Shown: positions 1 to 12,600 of the stretch, in pieces
How positions within the stretch are numbered: the stretch's first letter is position 1
How the letters are laid out: each line of letters opens with the position of its first letter
Assembly: GCA_035771175.1 (NCBI GenBank)
Contig: CM069612.1
Coordinates: 31,723,341 to 31,787,340, forward strand
Length of the DNA: 64,000 nt
Reading direction: 5' to 3'
From: Paratinospora sagittata
Lineage: Eukaryota; Streptophyta; Magnoliopsida; Ranunculales; Menispermaceae
Made by a program: the position numbers and the translations under genes
The notes under the pieces: generated by a model
Told to the model about the DNA's origin: nothing
The model's input: only the letters and a program-made list of their open reading frames with translations
Databases searched by the model: none

Positions 1-597
1 TAGTAGTAGTACTGAAGTACTACACAATGGTCGGTGGTCCTTAACCTTTTGTTCATCTTTGTCCTTGCAAGATGCCTCCCAGTGTCTCTGGATGATTTTT
101 GGAGTCTTGACTCGGTAAATTTATCTTTATTTATTATTTCAAGGAATGACAGTGTCTTTAACAACATAGGTAACAAGAAGGCATCAACAACAGCAACAAG
201 AACTAATTAAGCAACACTCCTCCTTCGAAGTATAACTAAAATAGAATATTGAATGCAAATATGTATTAAATTAAAATTTTAAATGAAAGTTCAATATGCA
301 AATGTATAGATTTTTTTTTTAACTAATTTGTTTGTTACACACAATATGGTGCAATATATAAGGAGAAAACGCCACTTTGTAAAATAATAGAGGCCTGTTT
401 AGGAAAGTTTTTCCAAATTGCGTTTGAAGCAAAAATAATATTTTTAGAAGTGTTTGGCAACCGTAATTAGGTTGGGTTTGTTTGGTCCTCAAATCGAAAT
501 CAAACCAACCACTTGGCTAAACTGAACCAAATGAAATCAGTTTAATTTGCTTTGGGTTAATCGGTTAAGTTTTTCAAGGAAATCAAATGAGGATATT
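1..597. other. Intergenic, no gene seen
   Basis: AT-rich sequence with a short TAG repeat at the left edge and poly-T runs. No open frame with recognisable protein similarity was seen. It may include decayed sequence of the copia remnant that follows, but nothing in it supports a specific call. Confidence 0.5.
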
Positions 598-2528
598 TCA
601 ACCCCTACCTTACCCACTTCTACTCCAAAAAAATCTCAATTATTTGACTTTGATATCACACCCTAAGATTATATTCCTCCAAATTCCTCTCCACCAACTT
701 CTATCAATAATTTATCTCCTCCTTTCATAGATGCATCTCCTTCCTTTCCACTCCCAAATAATAATTTTCTTATGTCTCCCACTATCACATCTCCTACTAC
801 ACCTCAGCCAACTATTGATTCACCTATACTAGCTCCTATTCAACGACCTCAACGTGACAAGCATCCTCCCTCATATCTCAATGACTATGTTTGTCCTGTC
901 ACCACCTCTCACAATGTCTTGTTTGTTTCCATTGATGAACCCAAAACTTTCACCACTGCTCTCAAATATCAAAATTGGAAAGATGCTATGCAAGATGAGA
1001 TTGATGCTTTAAACCTTAATAACGCTTGGACACTAGTGCCTCGACCAAGTGATGCCAATGTCATTGGTAGCAAGTGGGTATACCATACTAAATTCAAAGA
1101 AGATGGAACCATAGATTGTTTCAAAGCTCGCCTAGTAACTAAAGGGTACACTCAAATACCCAGATTTAATTTTGGTGAAACTTTTAGTCCCGTTGTCAAG
1201 CCAACAACCATTCACGTAGTTCTCTCTCTTGCTATGCACTTCAATTGGACTCTCAAGCAACTTGATGTTAAAAACGTCTTTCTAAATGGCGTTCTTCATG
1301 AGCGGGTTTTCATGGAACAACCCCCTGGTTTTGTGAATCCAAACTTCCCCAATCATGTTTGCTTTTTACATAAATCTCTATATAATCTTAAACAAGCACT
1401 TTGTGCTTGGTTTGCCAAACTATCCTCTAGTCTCATTTCTCTTGGTTTTCTTTGTAATAAAGCTGATCGATCTTTATTTATTTATCATTCTAAAACTATA
1501 CTAATTCTTTTGCTTGTCTATGTAGATGATGTGGTTATCACTGGCAACAACTATGAGTTTATTTCTCATTTCATTACTCGATTGAACGAGGAATTCTCCC
1601 TTAGAGATCTAGGCACCCTTCATTATTTTTTGGCTATTGAAGTTAAACACTTTTCACATGGCCTTCTACTTACTCAAACAAAGTATGCTAGAGACCTTTT
1701 AGCAAAAGCGCGCATACTTGATGCTACCAAAATTAGTACTCCTATTGCTCAAAAACAAATTCCCCTTCCAGATGATACACATCCCACTGACCTTACTAAA
1801 TATAGGCAACTATGTGGTTCCCTCCAATATTTAACTTTTACTAGACCAGATCTCACTCATTCTGTTAACTTAGTTTGCCAACATTTTCAAAATCCTACTA
1901 TGAAGGACCTTCGGGCAGTTAAGTGTATCATGTGATATATAAAGGGAGCTCTCACTTATGGTGTGCAATTTTTATCACAAAGCTCACTTACTCTTAATGC
2001 TTTTTGTGATGCAGATTGGGCCGGTTGTCCAATTACTAGATGAAGCACAACTGGGTTCTGCATATTTCTTGGCTCCAATTGCATTTCATGGACATCAAAG
2101 AAGCAACTTACCATGTCCCACTCAAGTGCGGAAGCTAAATACTTTGCCTTAGCCACTGGTGCTGCAGAAATCACATGGCTTCAACATTTGCTCCACTTGG
2201 GATAAAACTTGAAAGACGTTCACTGTTGTTGTGTGACAACAAGAGTGTCATTCACTTGTCTCACAATCCGGTGTTCCATGCTCGTGCAAAATACATTGAG
2301 ATCGATTGTCATTTTATTCAAGAAAAAGTCACTATCGGGACCTTTCATCTACGTTATCTTCATACATCAAAACAAATTGCCGATGTACTCACTAAAGCCT
2401 TACCGCAAGATTTGTTTCAAGATTTCTGCCGCAAGCTAGGTGTTCATTCACCTTTACTACCATGCTTGAAGGAAGGTGATAAAAGATTTCAATCAACCAC
2501 CACTAATCAAAGCAAATCTCAAGCGTAG
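598..2528 (+). mobile_element. Ty1/copia retrotransposon remnant: RT and RNase H
   Basis: The longest frame (about 772-1932) encodes a copia-type reverse transcriptase (RVT_2 family): the YQNWKDAMQDEIDAL and GSKWVYHTKFKEDG entry motifs, LKQLDVKNVFLNG, the catalytic LVYVDDVVITG block, and a C-terminal DLTKYRQLCGSLQYLT motif. An in-frame TGA at 1933-1935 interrupts the frame. RNase H motifs follow (CDADWAGCP, then DNKSVIHLSHNPVFHARAKYIE and VADVLTKALP-like), broken again by TGA at 2041-2043 inside the TR-STTG motif. The copia-like proline-rich linker extends upstream to about 598 with a stop near 663. Gag, protease, integrase and the 5' LTR are absent, so this is a 5'-truncated, inactive element. 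Both main stops fall where family members have Arg, consistent with CGA-to-TGA decay. Confidence 0.9.
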
Positions 2529-2661
2529 CCGTTGGAGAAAATCAAACAATCAAATTATCTCCAAAAGATATATACAACCTTATTTTTCTTAAATAGTCTT
2601 TATAGCCGTTAATTAATATTTTATATGTACACCTCTTATATATACATATAAACAATTATCA
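2477..2661 (+). repeat. Possible short 3' LTR of the copia remnant
   Basis: Directly after a purine-rich stretch (TTGAAGGAAGG, a plausible polypurine tract) a segment starts with TGATAA and, about 185 bp later, ends in TTATCA, which would be matching terminal inverted repeats. It overlaps the end of the RNase H frame. No second LTR is present to confirm the boundaries, so the right end is tentative. Confidence 0.35.
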
Positions 2662-3444
2662 AAGATAATACTTCTTCTTCAAATCTTTTTTTTTTTAATT
2701 TCTCTTGTTCTAGAATTCAAAAGAAGATGTTGAGATGCTTCCTGTAACCCTAAAAAATAATAATATTTGAGATGCAATATATATTATTATTTTATCAAAT
2801 ATAGTTTATTTCTAAAGTAAACTTCTTTAATAATAATAAAAAACCTCCATTGGAATGTCATTGGCATGCCAGATTTAAAAAAACACAAATCATTCTTGAT
2901 TTAACTTTAAATTTGTATAGAAAAAGAAAATATTTTTTGTTGTTTGCCTTACCTTTAAAAATTAAAACAAATTTTAAGAAATTTATTTTTGATACAAACA
3001 ATACTAAAAATTTATTTTTGAAATTATTTTTGAAAGGAAATAATTTAGGATTTGAATATTCTACAAATGTTGAAAACGGTGCCCCAAATCTATAAACACG
3101 ATTTTCACATTCATTGCATTTAATCTGTCATTTACCTCTTTCCTCTCAGCATTAATTAAAATTCCGAATTAATCATGGCCACCTAATCGCCAACAACTCA
3201 TTGATCCGACGCTCTATATTGCACTGTTAATGTCAATTCCTTGACAGAAACTGTTATATCAAATGGACCAAACCAATCGCACGCTCCAAAACCGAGAAGC
3301 CACTAATCACCATGTGGCGCAGGCTCACAGGATAAAGCTTAGAAATCTCGGCTACTTCAACGTTGAGCCTGCGAGAGAGGTTTACAGGGAAAGCTTGTTT
3401 TTGCTCTTTCAATTTCTCCTCTGCAATTGTCTCTGTTAGTAGTA
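2662..3444. promoter_or_regulatory. Intergenic region and promoter/5' UTR of the IGPS gene
   Basis: About 780 bp of AT-rich DNA between the copia remnant and the IGPS start codon. The last 100 bp are less AT-rich and pyrimidine-containing (TTTCTCCTCTGC), as expected of a 5' UTR. No convincing TATA box could be placed. Short open frames here show no recognisable domain. Confidence 0.4.
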
Positions 3445-6400
3445 ATGGAGGGAGCTTCGATAAGTGCAACTCCGAAAGTTTCGTTCTTCAGCACTTCTTC
3501 TCTGAGTTGCAGAAGGAGTTTCATCGTTAGATGCTCTGTTGGAGGAGCGCCAATGGAGAATGGACGGAAAAGCTTTTCTCTTCGTTGCGTTGGAACTCAG
3601 AAGGTCTGTGAAATTTGTGGAATTCCATGGATTTTTCTCTGTTTTTCTGTTTTACTGAAAATAAATTAGTAGGTAGTGTTGATTCTGCTGGGATTCAATT
3701 GTGATGAAAAATCGGGATTTTTTTTTTTTTGGTTTTTTGAGGGTTTTTGTTTGCTGGAATATGGATGGATTGGATTTTGTTCACTTAATTTTATTTTCGG
3801 TTTAGCGTTTTAAGTTTTAATTGAGTGTTTAGAATGGTTTCTTGTAATTCTTCAAAGTTTCATGTTCTGTGGCATTAAATGCTGGTTTGAGGTCAATTGA
3901 AAGTTTAATGTGGATTAGTGATTACAGAATTCGAATTTAAGTGTAATGGAAACGTGTATGTGAAGATGGATATGTGGTAGAATATTAAAAGATAGAATTA
4001 CAAATGAACATTTGTGAGAAAGGGTAGGTGTAGCTCCAATTGAAGATAAAATGAGATAAAAGCGATTAAGGTGGTTTAGATACATATAATGAAGACATTT
4101 ATATGCTTCAATTAAGAAAAATGATCTATTAACAATCTACGTTAACAATAGACGTAGAGAAATAGTTAGGAAAGATATAATTACTTGTAATTTAAGGTTC
4201 TGACTTAGCTTTGGATAGAGCGGAGTGGAGGAAGCGGACTTATGCAGCCGGCCCATGTAGTTGGGAAAGGATCTGTTGAGTTGAGTTGAGTTTAGATTTC
4301 ACATTTAAGTGAAACGTTGACTCTTCTTTTTGTATGATGAACTTCAACACTGGATTTTTTTTGGGTGATTTTTTCTTTTTTTTTTTGGTTGGATTGTTGT
4401 TTGACTGCATTTTGAGGTCTCAATTGTTGAAATTATATGTGATTCCAGCAATAGTAATAAAAAAATATTGAAATCCTGTTAAAATAGTTACTTGAACGGC
4501 AATGTATATTCCAATTGTTGTTTGCAGTCTGAGTATAGTGATGGAGTTACCTCATTTTCTTCAGCAAGTGATTCAGAGGACACTCTCAAAATCAAAGAGT
4601 GGGAAGTAGGAAGGTACCAAGATGAAATTGCATCCAGCCAAGGAATCAGAATTAGAAGACGACCACCCACAGGACCTCCTTCTCATTATGTCGGCCCTTT
4701 TGAATTTCGATTACAGAACGAGGGAAACACTCCTCGTAATATTCTTGAAGAAATTATATGGAACAAGGACAAGGAAGTCAATCAGGCATTTACAAACCCC
4801 ATTTCTAGAATAGTTAGATTTCACCTTACCATTTTGTGAATATTGCCAAAATATTTTACTTGATTTGTTTATTTCTCAGTTAAAAGAAAGAAAGCCGCTG
4901 CTTACGTTGAAGAAGGCTCTCGATAATGCTCACCCGGCTAGGGATTTTGTTGGAGCTTTAAGGGCATCCCATCTGCGAACTGGTTTACCAGCTTTAATAG
5001 CTGAAGTGAAGAAAGCTTCTCCAAGCAGAGGAGTGTTGAGGGAGAATTTCAATCCGGTAAATCTGCAATTTCAGCTCTGTGTTAAAAAAAAATCGATACT
5101 AGTGCTCCTAAATTGCTGTTTGATCAAGACTTCTGACTTATGTCATTCTACATTCAATGGGTGTCTTGTATAGGGTTACAAATGATTACTTTATTTGTTT
5201 ATCCTGAATTCATTGAAAAAATAATAATAATCTTAGCTCCTTTTTGTTTCTTGTCTCTTTGTAGTTGAATCTTTTTCCTTCATTTTTTTTTTTTTAAACA
5301 TTTGATAGTCAAATACATAAACTGAATAATAGTAATACAAGTAATTCTGTAGAGATGACCTAAACAAAGAGAAAAAGATAAGTCTTTCATAGGTGATTTG
5401 GAAATTGTGAAATATACAGTAAAATGAAAAAGTTTCCAAAATGATCTTGGAAACAAGGTCCATTTATTAAATTCAGTATTTTATTTATTTATTTATTTAT
5501 TTATATTTAGTTTCTTTTATCATGTGACCTTTGATTGATTCAAAAACAGGTTGAAATAGCTCAAGCTTATGAGAAAGGTGGAGCAGCATGCCTCAGTGTC
5601 TTGACAGATGAGAAATACTTCCAGGTACATGTTATCTGTTTTGTATGTGACATGAATTCATGAGGAATGTCCATTAACGTGGAAATTGTGTGTATTTTGT
5701 TTTGCTTACAACTTTTCTTTTTATTTTGATTTTTAAATCAAGGGAGGCTTTGAAAATCTGGAAGCAATACGTAATTCTGGAGTAAAGGTCTGCCTTGTCA
5801 CGTGTCTTTCAATTTTCCCATCTCTATAGTTGTTGCTGGGCTTTGCTTTCTTCATTGTCTTCCTTGGCCCTAAGCTTCTGATTTGATACCATTGCAGTGC
5901 CCTCTTCTTTGCAAAGAGTTCATTATTGATGCATGGCAAATTTACTATGCTCGGACAAAAGGGGCTGATGCAATTCTTTTGATAGCAGCTGTATTGCCAG
6001 ATCTTGATATCAAGTACATGATCAAGATATGCAAAATGCTTGGATTAGCAACACTAGTTGAGGTATGTGGAATGTCTTTCCTCAATCAAAATTTAACAGT
6101 ATTATTTTATGTCTCAAATATTCAAATGGCGACGCATCTTTCTTTTCGTGGAACTTGCATATTCTCAAGGTTCATTGCATACTGACTAAATCATGCTCTC
6201 CAGCATAAGACTTCTCTCAAAATAATTTTTGCATGCAAGTTTTTAACAATTACAGGTCACTGAGTTTCTGTTTATCAAGTTTTTCTAGACTTGGGATGAT
6301 TTCTATGAATTCAATGCTGGTTTGGTTTGAGTGCTTGTTCACAAAAAGGCTTTATTGTCTTTTGGTTCCAATCCCTCTTGTGAAGCTTGCGTCAGAATTA

Positions 6401-7442
6401 AGTTGATAAGAAATGTACGATAATTGAACAGACTCATCATACTGAATTTTAAGTAAATTGCTGGTGTGTCTGTTTCTTTCCAAGGTTCATGATGAAAGAG
6501 AATTGGATCGTGTCCTAGGAATAGATGGAATCGAACTTGTTGGCATCAACAATCGTAATCTTGGTAAGCTGCGATTTCTTCGCTTGTCATCTCCTATGAG
6601 AATGTTCCTGTTCTTTTGGTTATGTTTTGTCTAACTTTCAGTTTAATTTTAAGATGGGATTTGTCATTGATTTTTTTGCTTGTGTCAGTTGGGCTATGCA
6701 TTTTTCCTATCATTAGCCGAAAGTTAAAAAAGCAATGCATGGCACTTTTAATTCCGTCAACGGTTAACATTTTTCTTTGGCTCATCCGTAGAAACATTTG
6801 AGGTTGATATTAGTAACACAAAGAAGCTTCTTGAGGGAGAGCGTGGTCAAATTATCCGTCAAAAAGACATAATTGTAAGTTACTCTTATCTTCAGGAACC
6901 TTGGATGTTTATTTCAATTGTCGTGTTATACATTTCCTTATTTCAACTCCTCAGGTGGTTGGTGAATCTGGGTTGTTTACTCCTAATGACATTGCTTATG
7001 TACAAGAAGCTGGTGTCAAAGCGGTAAGTCTCACATGTTCCATGTTCCTTTGATTTCATTCTCTTGAATCAAATACAAGGATGGGATTTTTGGAGGGTGT
7101 TCGTGTCACCAATTTTGTGATTCTAAAAGCCTACCAAAGCTTATGATGCTAATCTGTCTTATGATATGAACATAGCAGCATTGATGTTGATATTTGTTCA
7201 AAACCCAGTGAAGATTTTTACTCTGTTTAATTACATTTGTGATTTCTTGCTATGATTTACTATCATGCCCAGTTGTACGTTCGCATTCATGATCGTTATG
7301 TTATTCTGCTCAGCTCTGCAGTCGTCTAATATTGAAATTTATTATCATGCCATTGCAGGTTCTGGTTGGGGAGTCACTTGTGAAACAAAATGATCCAGGG
7401 AAAGGAATAGCTGGTCTTTTTGGTAAAGATATTTCTTTATGA
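3445..7442 (+). CDS. IGPS: Indole-3-glycerol phosphate synthase, plastidial (10 exons)
   Basis: Catalyses ring closure of 1-(2-carboxyphenylamino)-1-deoxyribulose 5-phosphate to indole-3-glycerol phosphate in plastid tryptophan synthesis. Inferred exons: 3445-3603, 4528-4785, 4880-5056, 5550-5624, 5743-5787, 5898-6062, 6485-6563, 6792-6874, 6955-7023, 7359-7442. They join in frame to 397 aa, a normal plant length. The Ser/Arg-rich N-terminus looks like a transit peptide. The (beta/alpha)8-barrel shows [12 protein letters not shown] (about 179-190, catalytic Lys), [11 protein letters not shown] (Lys 244), [20 protein letters not shown] and [11 protein letters not shown]. The start is the first ATG in frame; the open frame further upstream has only a TTG. 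Intron 2 (4786-4879) appears to have a GC donor (CAG|GCATTT). No broken exon was seen; the gene looks functional. Confidence 0.96.
4040..4290 (+). mobile_element. LINE (RTE-like) 3'-end remnant in IGPS intron 1
   Basis: Broken translation resembles the C-terminus of plant non-LTR retrotransposon ORFs (AIKVV-RYI, then a [13 protein letters not shown] GVEEADLC stretch), followed by a CCCATGTAGTTGGGAAAGG block and a short (TTGAG)n tail at 4274-4290. The block and simple-repeat tail resemble 3' ends of plant RTE-type LINEs. A related tail occurs in reverse orientation at 58027-58085. Orientation is the same as the host gene. It is badly decayed, so the assignment rests on the tail more than on coding similarity. 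Confidence 0.5.
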
Positions 7443-8493
7443 GTTGAAATATGATAATTTTTTGTCACCTCAATCTCAGATATTACAACTCTAAGAGAGG
7501 ATTAAACTGTTGTATTGCATTCAAAGGCTGTCTCCAAATAATTTAAAATTTCTTATATATGGTTCTTATATATAGGTGCTTGTTGGTGGTTAATTTTTTC
7601 ACTTCTCTTTTCTCTTGAGAATCCAGTAAATGTCATGGCTTGATTCTATTTTTAAGGTACATCTGTCAATGAAAGTTGATTCAACCACACCTACTGCTTG
7701 TCCAAAGCAATGGTAATTTGGATTTCACACGGTACCTTGGGAACATTTACAAAGTCATTCGATATTGTTTCATTTCATTTACTGGTGGAACATAGTCTGC
7801 GCTACTAATTATATCAACAATTATAATATATACATGACTTCAGTCAAGTGGATGGGATGTCTCTTGTGCACCACACGATAGATTGCACCAATTGGAATGT
7901 ACTGAATAAATATTCCATGGGTCACATAAGGTTATTTCAAACGAAAAATGCTAGGGAGAGGGAGACTCTTTGGTGGAACGTAGAGATCTTTGGAGATGAC
8001 ATGTGGGTTTGATTTTTTTAAAGTTGGCCGGCCTCGTTTTCTCTCTTTATTAAATGTAAAACGCACCTTTCAAAAAGTGTGCTTGCTTAATAAAAAAGGT
8101 TTGATTTTACTAGATAGTGTTGGTAACATTTTCCAGTTCAAACTAGGGGCTTTGAATGGTCATCATGAGGTTTGATTTTGGCCCCTAGCTACCATGAAAA
8201 AAAATATATGCACCAGTTTTGAGGGCCCTCATGTACATCCCATTAAACGGTATGTTACTATGATGACTAGAATGAATCAAAAGAATATGAAAAGAGAGGG
8301 TATTTAGCCTCCATAACTAAATTTTCACTTTAAAAGATTTTAATTGATTTAATTTTTATATTTTTATTTACGTGATTGAAGGTGATCTAATATTTTTTAA
8401 AGAGTAAGAAATTTTTGTTTCTTTCCTCAAGATGGATTCTTCGGCTTCTCCTGTCATTAAATATTAAGGTCATGTTTTTCTTATGGAAAGAAG

Positions 8494-8556
8494 AAAAAAG
8501 TGTTGGCTAGTGAGACAAGTCCAGACGTTGTGATGCAAGTGGTGATGTGATCACGT
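8494..8556 (+). promoter_or_regulatory. Conserved block upstream of CslE-1
   Basis: This stretch (GTGTTGGCTAGTGAGACAAG ... TGATGCAAGTGGTGATGT) recurs upstream of CslE-3 (38431-38478), CslE-2 (14219-14275) and CslE-4 (43975-44033). It lies about 1.1 kb before the CslE-1 and CslE-3 ATGs but only about 180 bp before the CslE-4 ATG. It survives between paralogues whose other flanks have diverged, so it may be a promoter element. Simple homology by descent is the alternative. Confidence 0.35.
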
Positions 8557-9587
8557 CAATAATGTAGGGTGGTTCTCAATAATGCTTTTACTGTACGTAG
8601 AAGAAGATATTGCTGTTAACTTTAGAGATCCCTTTGTTCTTAGCCATAGAGAACCATACAATTAATATTGGAAAAGATTGGCTGTTTTTAATTTCCCTTT
8701 CACTGGATTGTATAAGAATAGTAACGTTTTGAATTATAGAAAGTAGCCTGATGTTGATATTAAAGAGTCTTTTGGACACATTAGTCCATTTTTTCTTCCT
8801 TGTGTTTGCACTCATCCAACGGACTTCGAAGTCTTGCATTTCTGTAGCGTCTGGCTTCTGCAACCTTACCATCAACCAATTTTTAATAGAGTTAAATAGA
8901 GTAAGTTTTTGAGACGAGTATTCTATACGAATTTAAAAAGAGAAATACTTTCTTTCTTTCTTTCTCTTTATTTATTTATTTATTATTATAATTATAATTA
9001 TTATTTTTAGTTTAGTAGAAAATTGGCCACTAAGGCCTATAGGAAAGCCACACTAAAAGCATCACTAAGCCCAACAAGGTATTAATTTGATGATTTCAGT
9101 GGTTGGTTTATTACATAGGTAAGATGTTCTAAAGAGAACTCCGGAGAGATAAATACTAAATTTCTTCGAATTTTTTTATTGACGTAGAGTGGTTACGTGA
9201 ATCGACTGTGGGTCAGTTTTGAAAGGTTGTCAGATTTGATCTTATTGATGTAAGTATTAGTAGAGTTTTGTATAACTCAAATTTTTTACGAGTGAGATAA
9301 GTATCAAGTTATATTTATTTTTTCTAAAAAAAATATAAAAAAAAACCATCAGCAAGCATATAACTACTAAGCCTAGGAGAGGAAAAGACAATACTTTCAC
9401 ATATTATACCCAAAATTATATTATGCTAATGTTAATGTGGCGTAGGATGAGCGGAGGTATCGTAATTTAATAATTTACATATGGACCTTTTTGATACCAA
9501 TCAGAATTAGCCAATGGGAATCCAACTTTGTGAACCAAATAAAGCTTTTCATCTCACAAAGACAAATATAAATACAAGTGAGTTGGA

Positions 9588-9613
9588 AGAAGAAGAAGAA
9601 GAAGAAGAAGAAG
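9588..9613 (+). repeat. (GAA)n tract in the 5' UTR of CslE-1
   Basis: A GAA/AAG trinucleotide run directly abuts the start codon. Similar tracts precede CslE-3 (39372-39395), CslE-4 (44189-44209) and CslE-5 (about 49321-49346). The tract is in frame with the ATG, and the open frame extends into it only from a GTG at 9578, so ATG 9614 is the start. Confidence 0.8.
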
Positions 9614-12600
9614 ATGGGAAGAAGTGAATATGTGGCTCTGTTTGAAACAAAGGAAGCAAAGGGAAGAAGAGCTTATCGGTTGTTTTCAGGTTCAATATTT
9701 GTGGGTATATGTTGGATATTGTGTTACAGAGTGATTTACGTTCCTGATGCTCATGAAAATGAACAAGACGAATCAAGAAGATGGGGCACTTGGTGGTGGT
9801 TGATGTTTGCAGCAGAGCTGTGTTTCAGTATTAACTGGCTTTGCACTCTAGCTGTTCGCTGGAACCGCGTGCATCGTTACACTTTCAAACACATCCTCTC
9901 AGACAGGTTATCGTATTCAATTCAATCTAATTTTATTTAAGGAAATGCTATTCTAATAACAAAAAGGTGTATCTAAATGTGCAATTACATTTTTATCTTC
10001 ATTAACTTTATGTATTTTATTTACAAGAAAAATGCTATTCTCACAAATGAAACTATTATTGTTATCTTGATCACCTTGGTTTTAACTTGTATCTTGTTTA
10101 ATTTGGAACAGGTATGAGGAGAAGCTGCCGGGAGTGGACGCCTTTGTATGTACAGCAGATCCCACGATAGAGCCACCCATGATGGTCATCAGCACCGTCT
10201 TATCCCTCATGTCTTACAATTACCCGTCGGAGAAGCTCAGTGTCTATCTCTCCGACGATGGTGGGTCAGATCTCACGTTCTATGCACTCTTAGAAGCCTC
10301 TTATTTCTCAAAGCATTGGATACCCTTCTGCAAGAAGTTTAATATAGAACCAAGGTCGCCGGCGGCTTATTTCTCCACAATATCATCTGACCCACATGAT
10401 CTCTCCAAGTCCCAAGAGTTTCTGTTAATCAAGGTAAGAGTAATGATAGGTTTTGATATATGTTGTTAGGCCTCTATGCTATAACTTTTGGTGTGAAGTG
10501 GTTTTGGACGTGGTCTTAGAGTCTTGGATTATCTTGTTGTTAGTATTTGCATGTTCCCTATTTGCGGGATTGATATTTGTCTTTTCTTTTCTCTTTTGGC
10601 TCTGTGCAAGAAGAGAAATGTTAATGATATCTTGATAATATATACATTCTTGGGCCTTCAACTATCAGCTGTGCTTTTAAGTTCAATGGTTTCAAATAGT
10701 TTTATTGTGATTTCTATTGTGACTTGAAATGTGATTGTCCTTTTTCAAGACCCTGCAATTGAGAGTCTCATGCATTGAGTACGTCTGTTTTTTTTGTTAA
10801 TAATTATTTTCAATTCCATTGTGAATAAGTATATTGAAATAATAGTCTATATAAAAGAATTAATGCTATGAGATGAGTGTAATATTGGATCTCCTTTATT
10901 AGCATCTAAGCTTGATGGCAACTTAATTTTTTTTTTGTATGGATATTGTTTCTTAACTATATATTGTAGAAATTATATGAGGAAATGGAGCATCGGATTG
11001 AAACTGCGACAAAGTTGGGGTGGATATCCAAAGAAATTAGAGCACAACACAAAGGATTCTCCGAATGGGATTCAGTTCAATCTCCGCGAGATCATCAAAC
11101 AATTCTTCAAGTAAAATTTCACTCAACTTTTTTCATAGATATGAAAGTTACTCACCACTCCAAGATTAATGACTAATTTTCTACGTACTAAAGCAATAGA
11201 ATTTGGTTCTATACATAACTAATATTTTGAATTCAACTGCGTTTTTTACTTTGAATTTACTAGATATTGATCGATGGAAGAGACCCTAATGCTGTGGACA
11301 GTAAAGGCTTTCCATTACCATCACTTGTATACTTGTCTCGTGAGAAGAGACCCAAACACCCTCATAACTTCAAAGCAGGGGCCATGAATGCACTGGTAAT
11401 TTTACTACTACTAATTAAAATTGCTAATATTTCTTGCTATGAATGTAAGCTACATGACTAAAATGATGTTGAACAATCAAACCATCTTTATGTTACTGAA
11501 TTTAACTGTGAAAACTGTATGAACAGATAAGGGTGTCATCAAATATAAGCAATGGGCCGATCATTCTCAACGTCGACTGCGACATGTACTCAAACAATTC
11601 AGAATCAGTAAGAGATGCACTATGTTTCCTCATGGATGAACAAAAGGGTAATGAGATTGCATTTGTACAATGCCCTCAGTGCTTCGAAAACATCACAAAG
11701 AACGATATTTATGGTAGTTCATTACGGATACCTTTTGAGGTGTGTATATTATTACTAAATTGCTTACTATATGATCTCCATAGGAATTTAAATTTGTGTT
11801 TTTGTAGCATCACATCAGCATGTTACTTGGATTAACGGTGATAATCAATACAGGTCGAGTTTCCTGGTTTTGATGGTTATGGAGGGCCTTTATACGTTGG
11901 CACTGGGTGCTTTCACAGAAGGGAGACTCTATGTGGCATGAAGCATGTTACAGGATACAAATTTGAATGGAAGAAAGGATTTGAAAGGAAAGAAGGAAGT
12001 GTAATTGAATTGGAAGAGACGTCAAAAGTACTTGCAAATTGCACTTATGAGAAGGGAACTCAGTGGGGAAATGAGGTTTGTCAATCATTCTCTATTCGCC
12101 TATTTGGTATATTGTTTGTAAAAGTGTTTTTTCAAGTTGTGCTTCTAGGAAAAGCATATTTCAAAAAAGCTGGTTCATAAAGCCAAAAAACTATTTTCCA
12201 CCACAATTTGGTCAGATGTTGTCAAAGGCCGTCTTTTAGTTCAAAAGCATTTCACAAATGCTCAACCAAACGGGCCTATATTTCTTTTCTCTTAATCTCT
12301 TTGTCTAACACACGGAAAACAAATCCATGTGCATATCTTGTTGTTATATAATAAGCTTAATGAATGTGACTTTGCAGATGGGATTAAGGTATGGTTGTCC
12401 GGTGGAAGACGTGATAACAGGATTATCGATTCAATGTCGAGGATGGAAGTCGGTATATTTCAATCCGAAACGGAAAGCATTCTTGGGTTTTCCACCAAAC
12501 ACTTTAGCCCAAACACTAGTTCAACAGAAGAGATGGTCTGAAGGTGATTTTCAGATTCTATTATCCAAGGATGGACCCTTTACAAATGGTGTTGGAAGGA

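Larger units (their letters stand above)
7443..9613. other. IGPS 3' region and upstream region of CslE-1
   Basis: No protein-coding gene was found. From about 8372 the sequence closely matches the region upstream of CslE-3 (from about 38308), so the segmental duplication begins near here. It contains a block at 8494-8556 shared with other CslE upstream regions, CTTT and TTTA microsatellites near 8948-9010, and a candidate TATA box at 9567-9574 (TATAAATA). A (GAA)n run at 9588-9613 abuts the CslE-1 ATG. The left part (7443-8370) holds the IGPS 3' UTR and unremarkable AT-rich DNA. Confidence 0.6.

Noticed and set aside
3427..3444. Upstream extension of the IGPS frame
   Set aside because: It begins with TTG, not ATG; ATG at 3445 is the first start codon in frame and gives a normal transit-peptide-like N-terminus.
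9578..9613. Lys-rich N-terminal extension of CslE-1 and CslE-3
   Set aside because: Opens with GTG and consists of the (GAA)n leader; the family N-terminus fits the following ATG.
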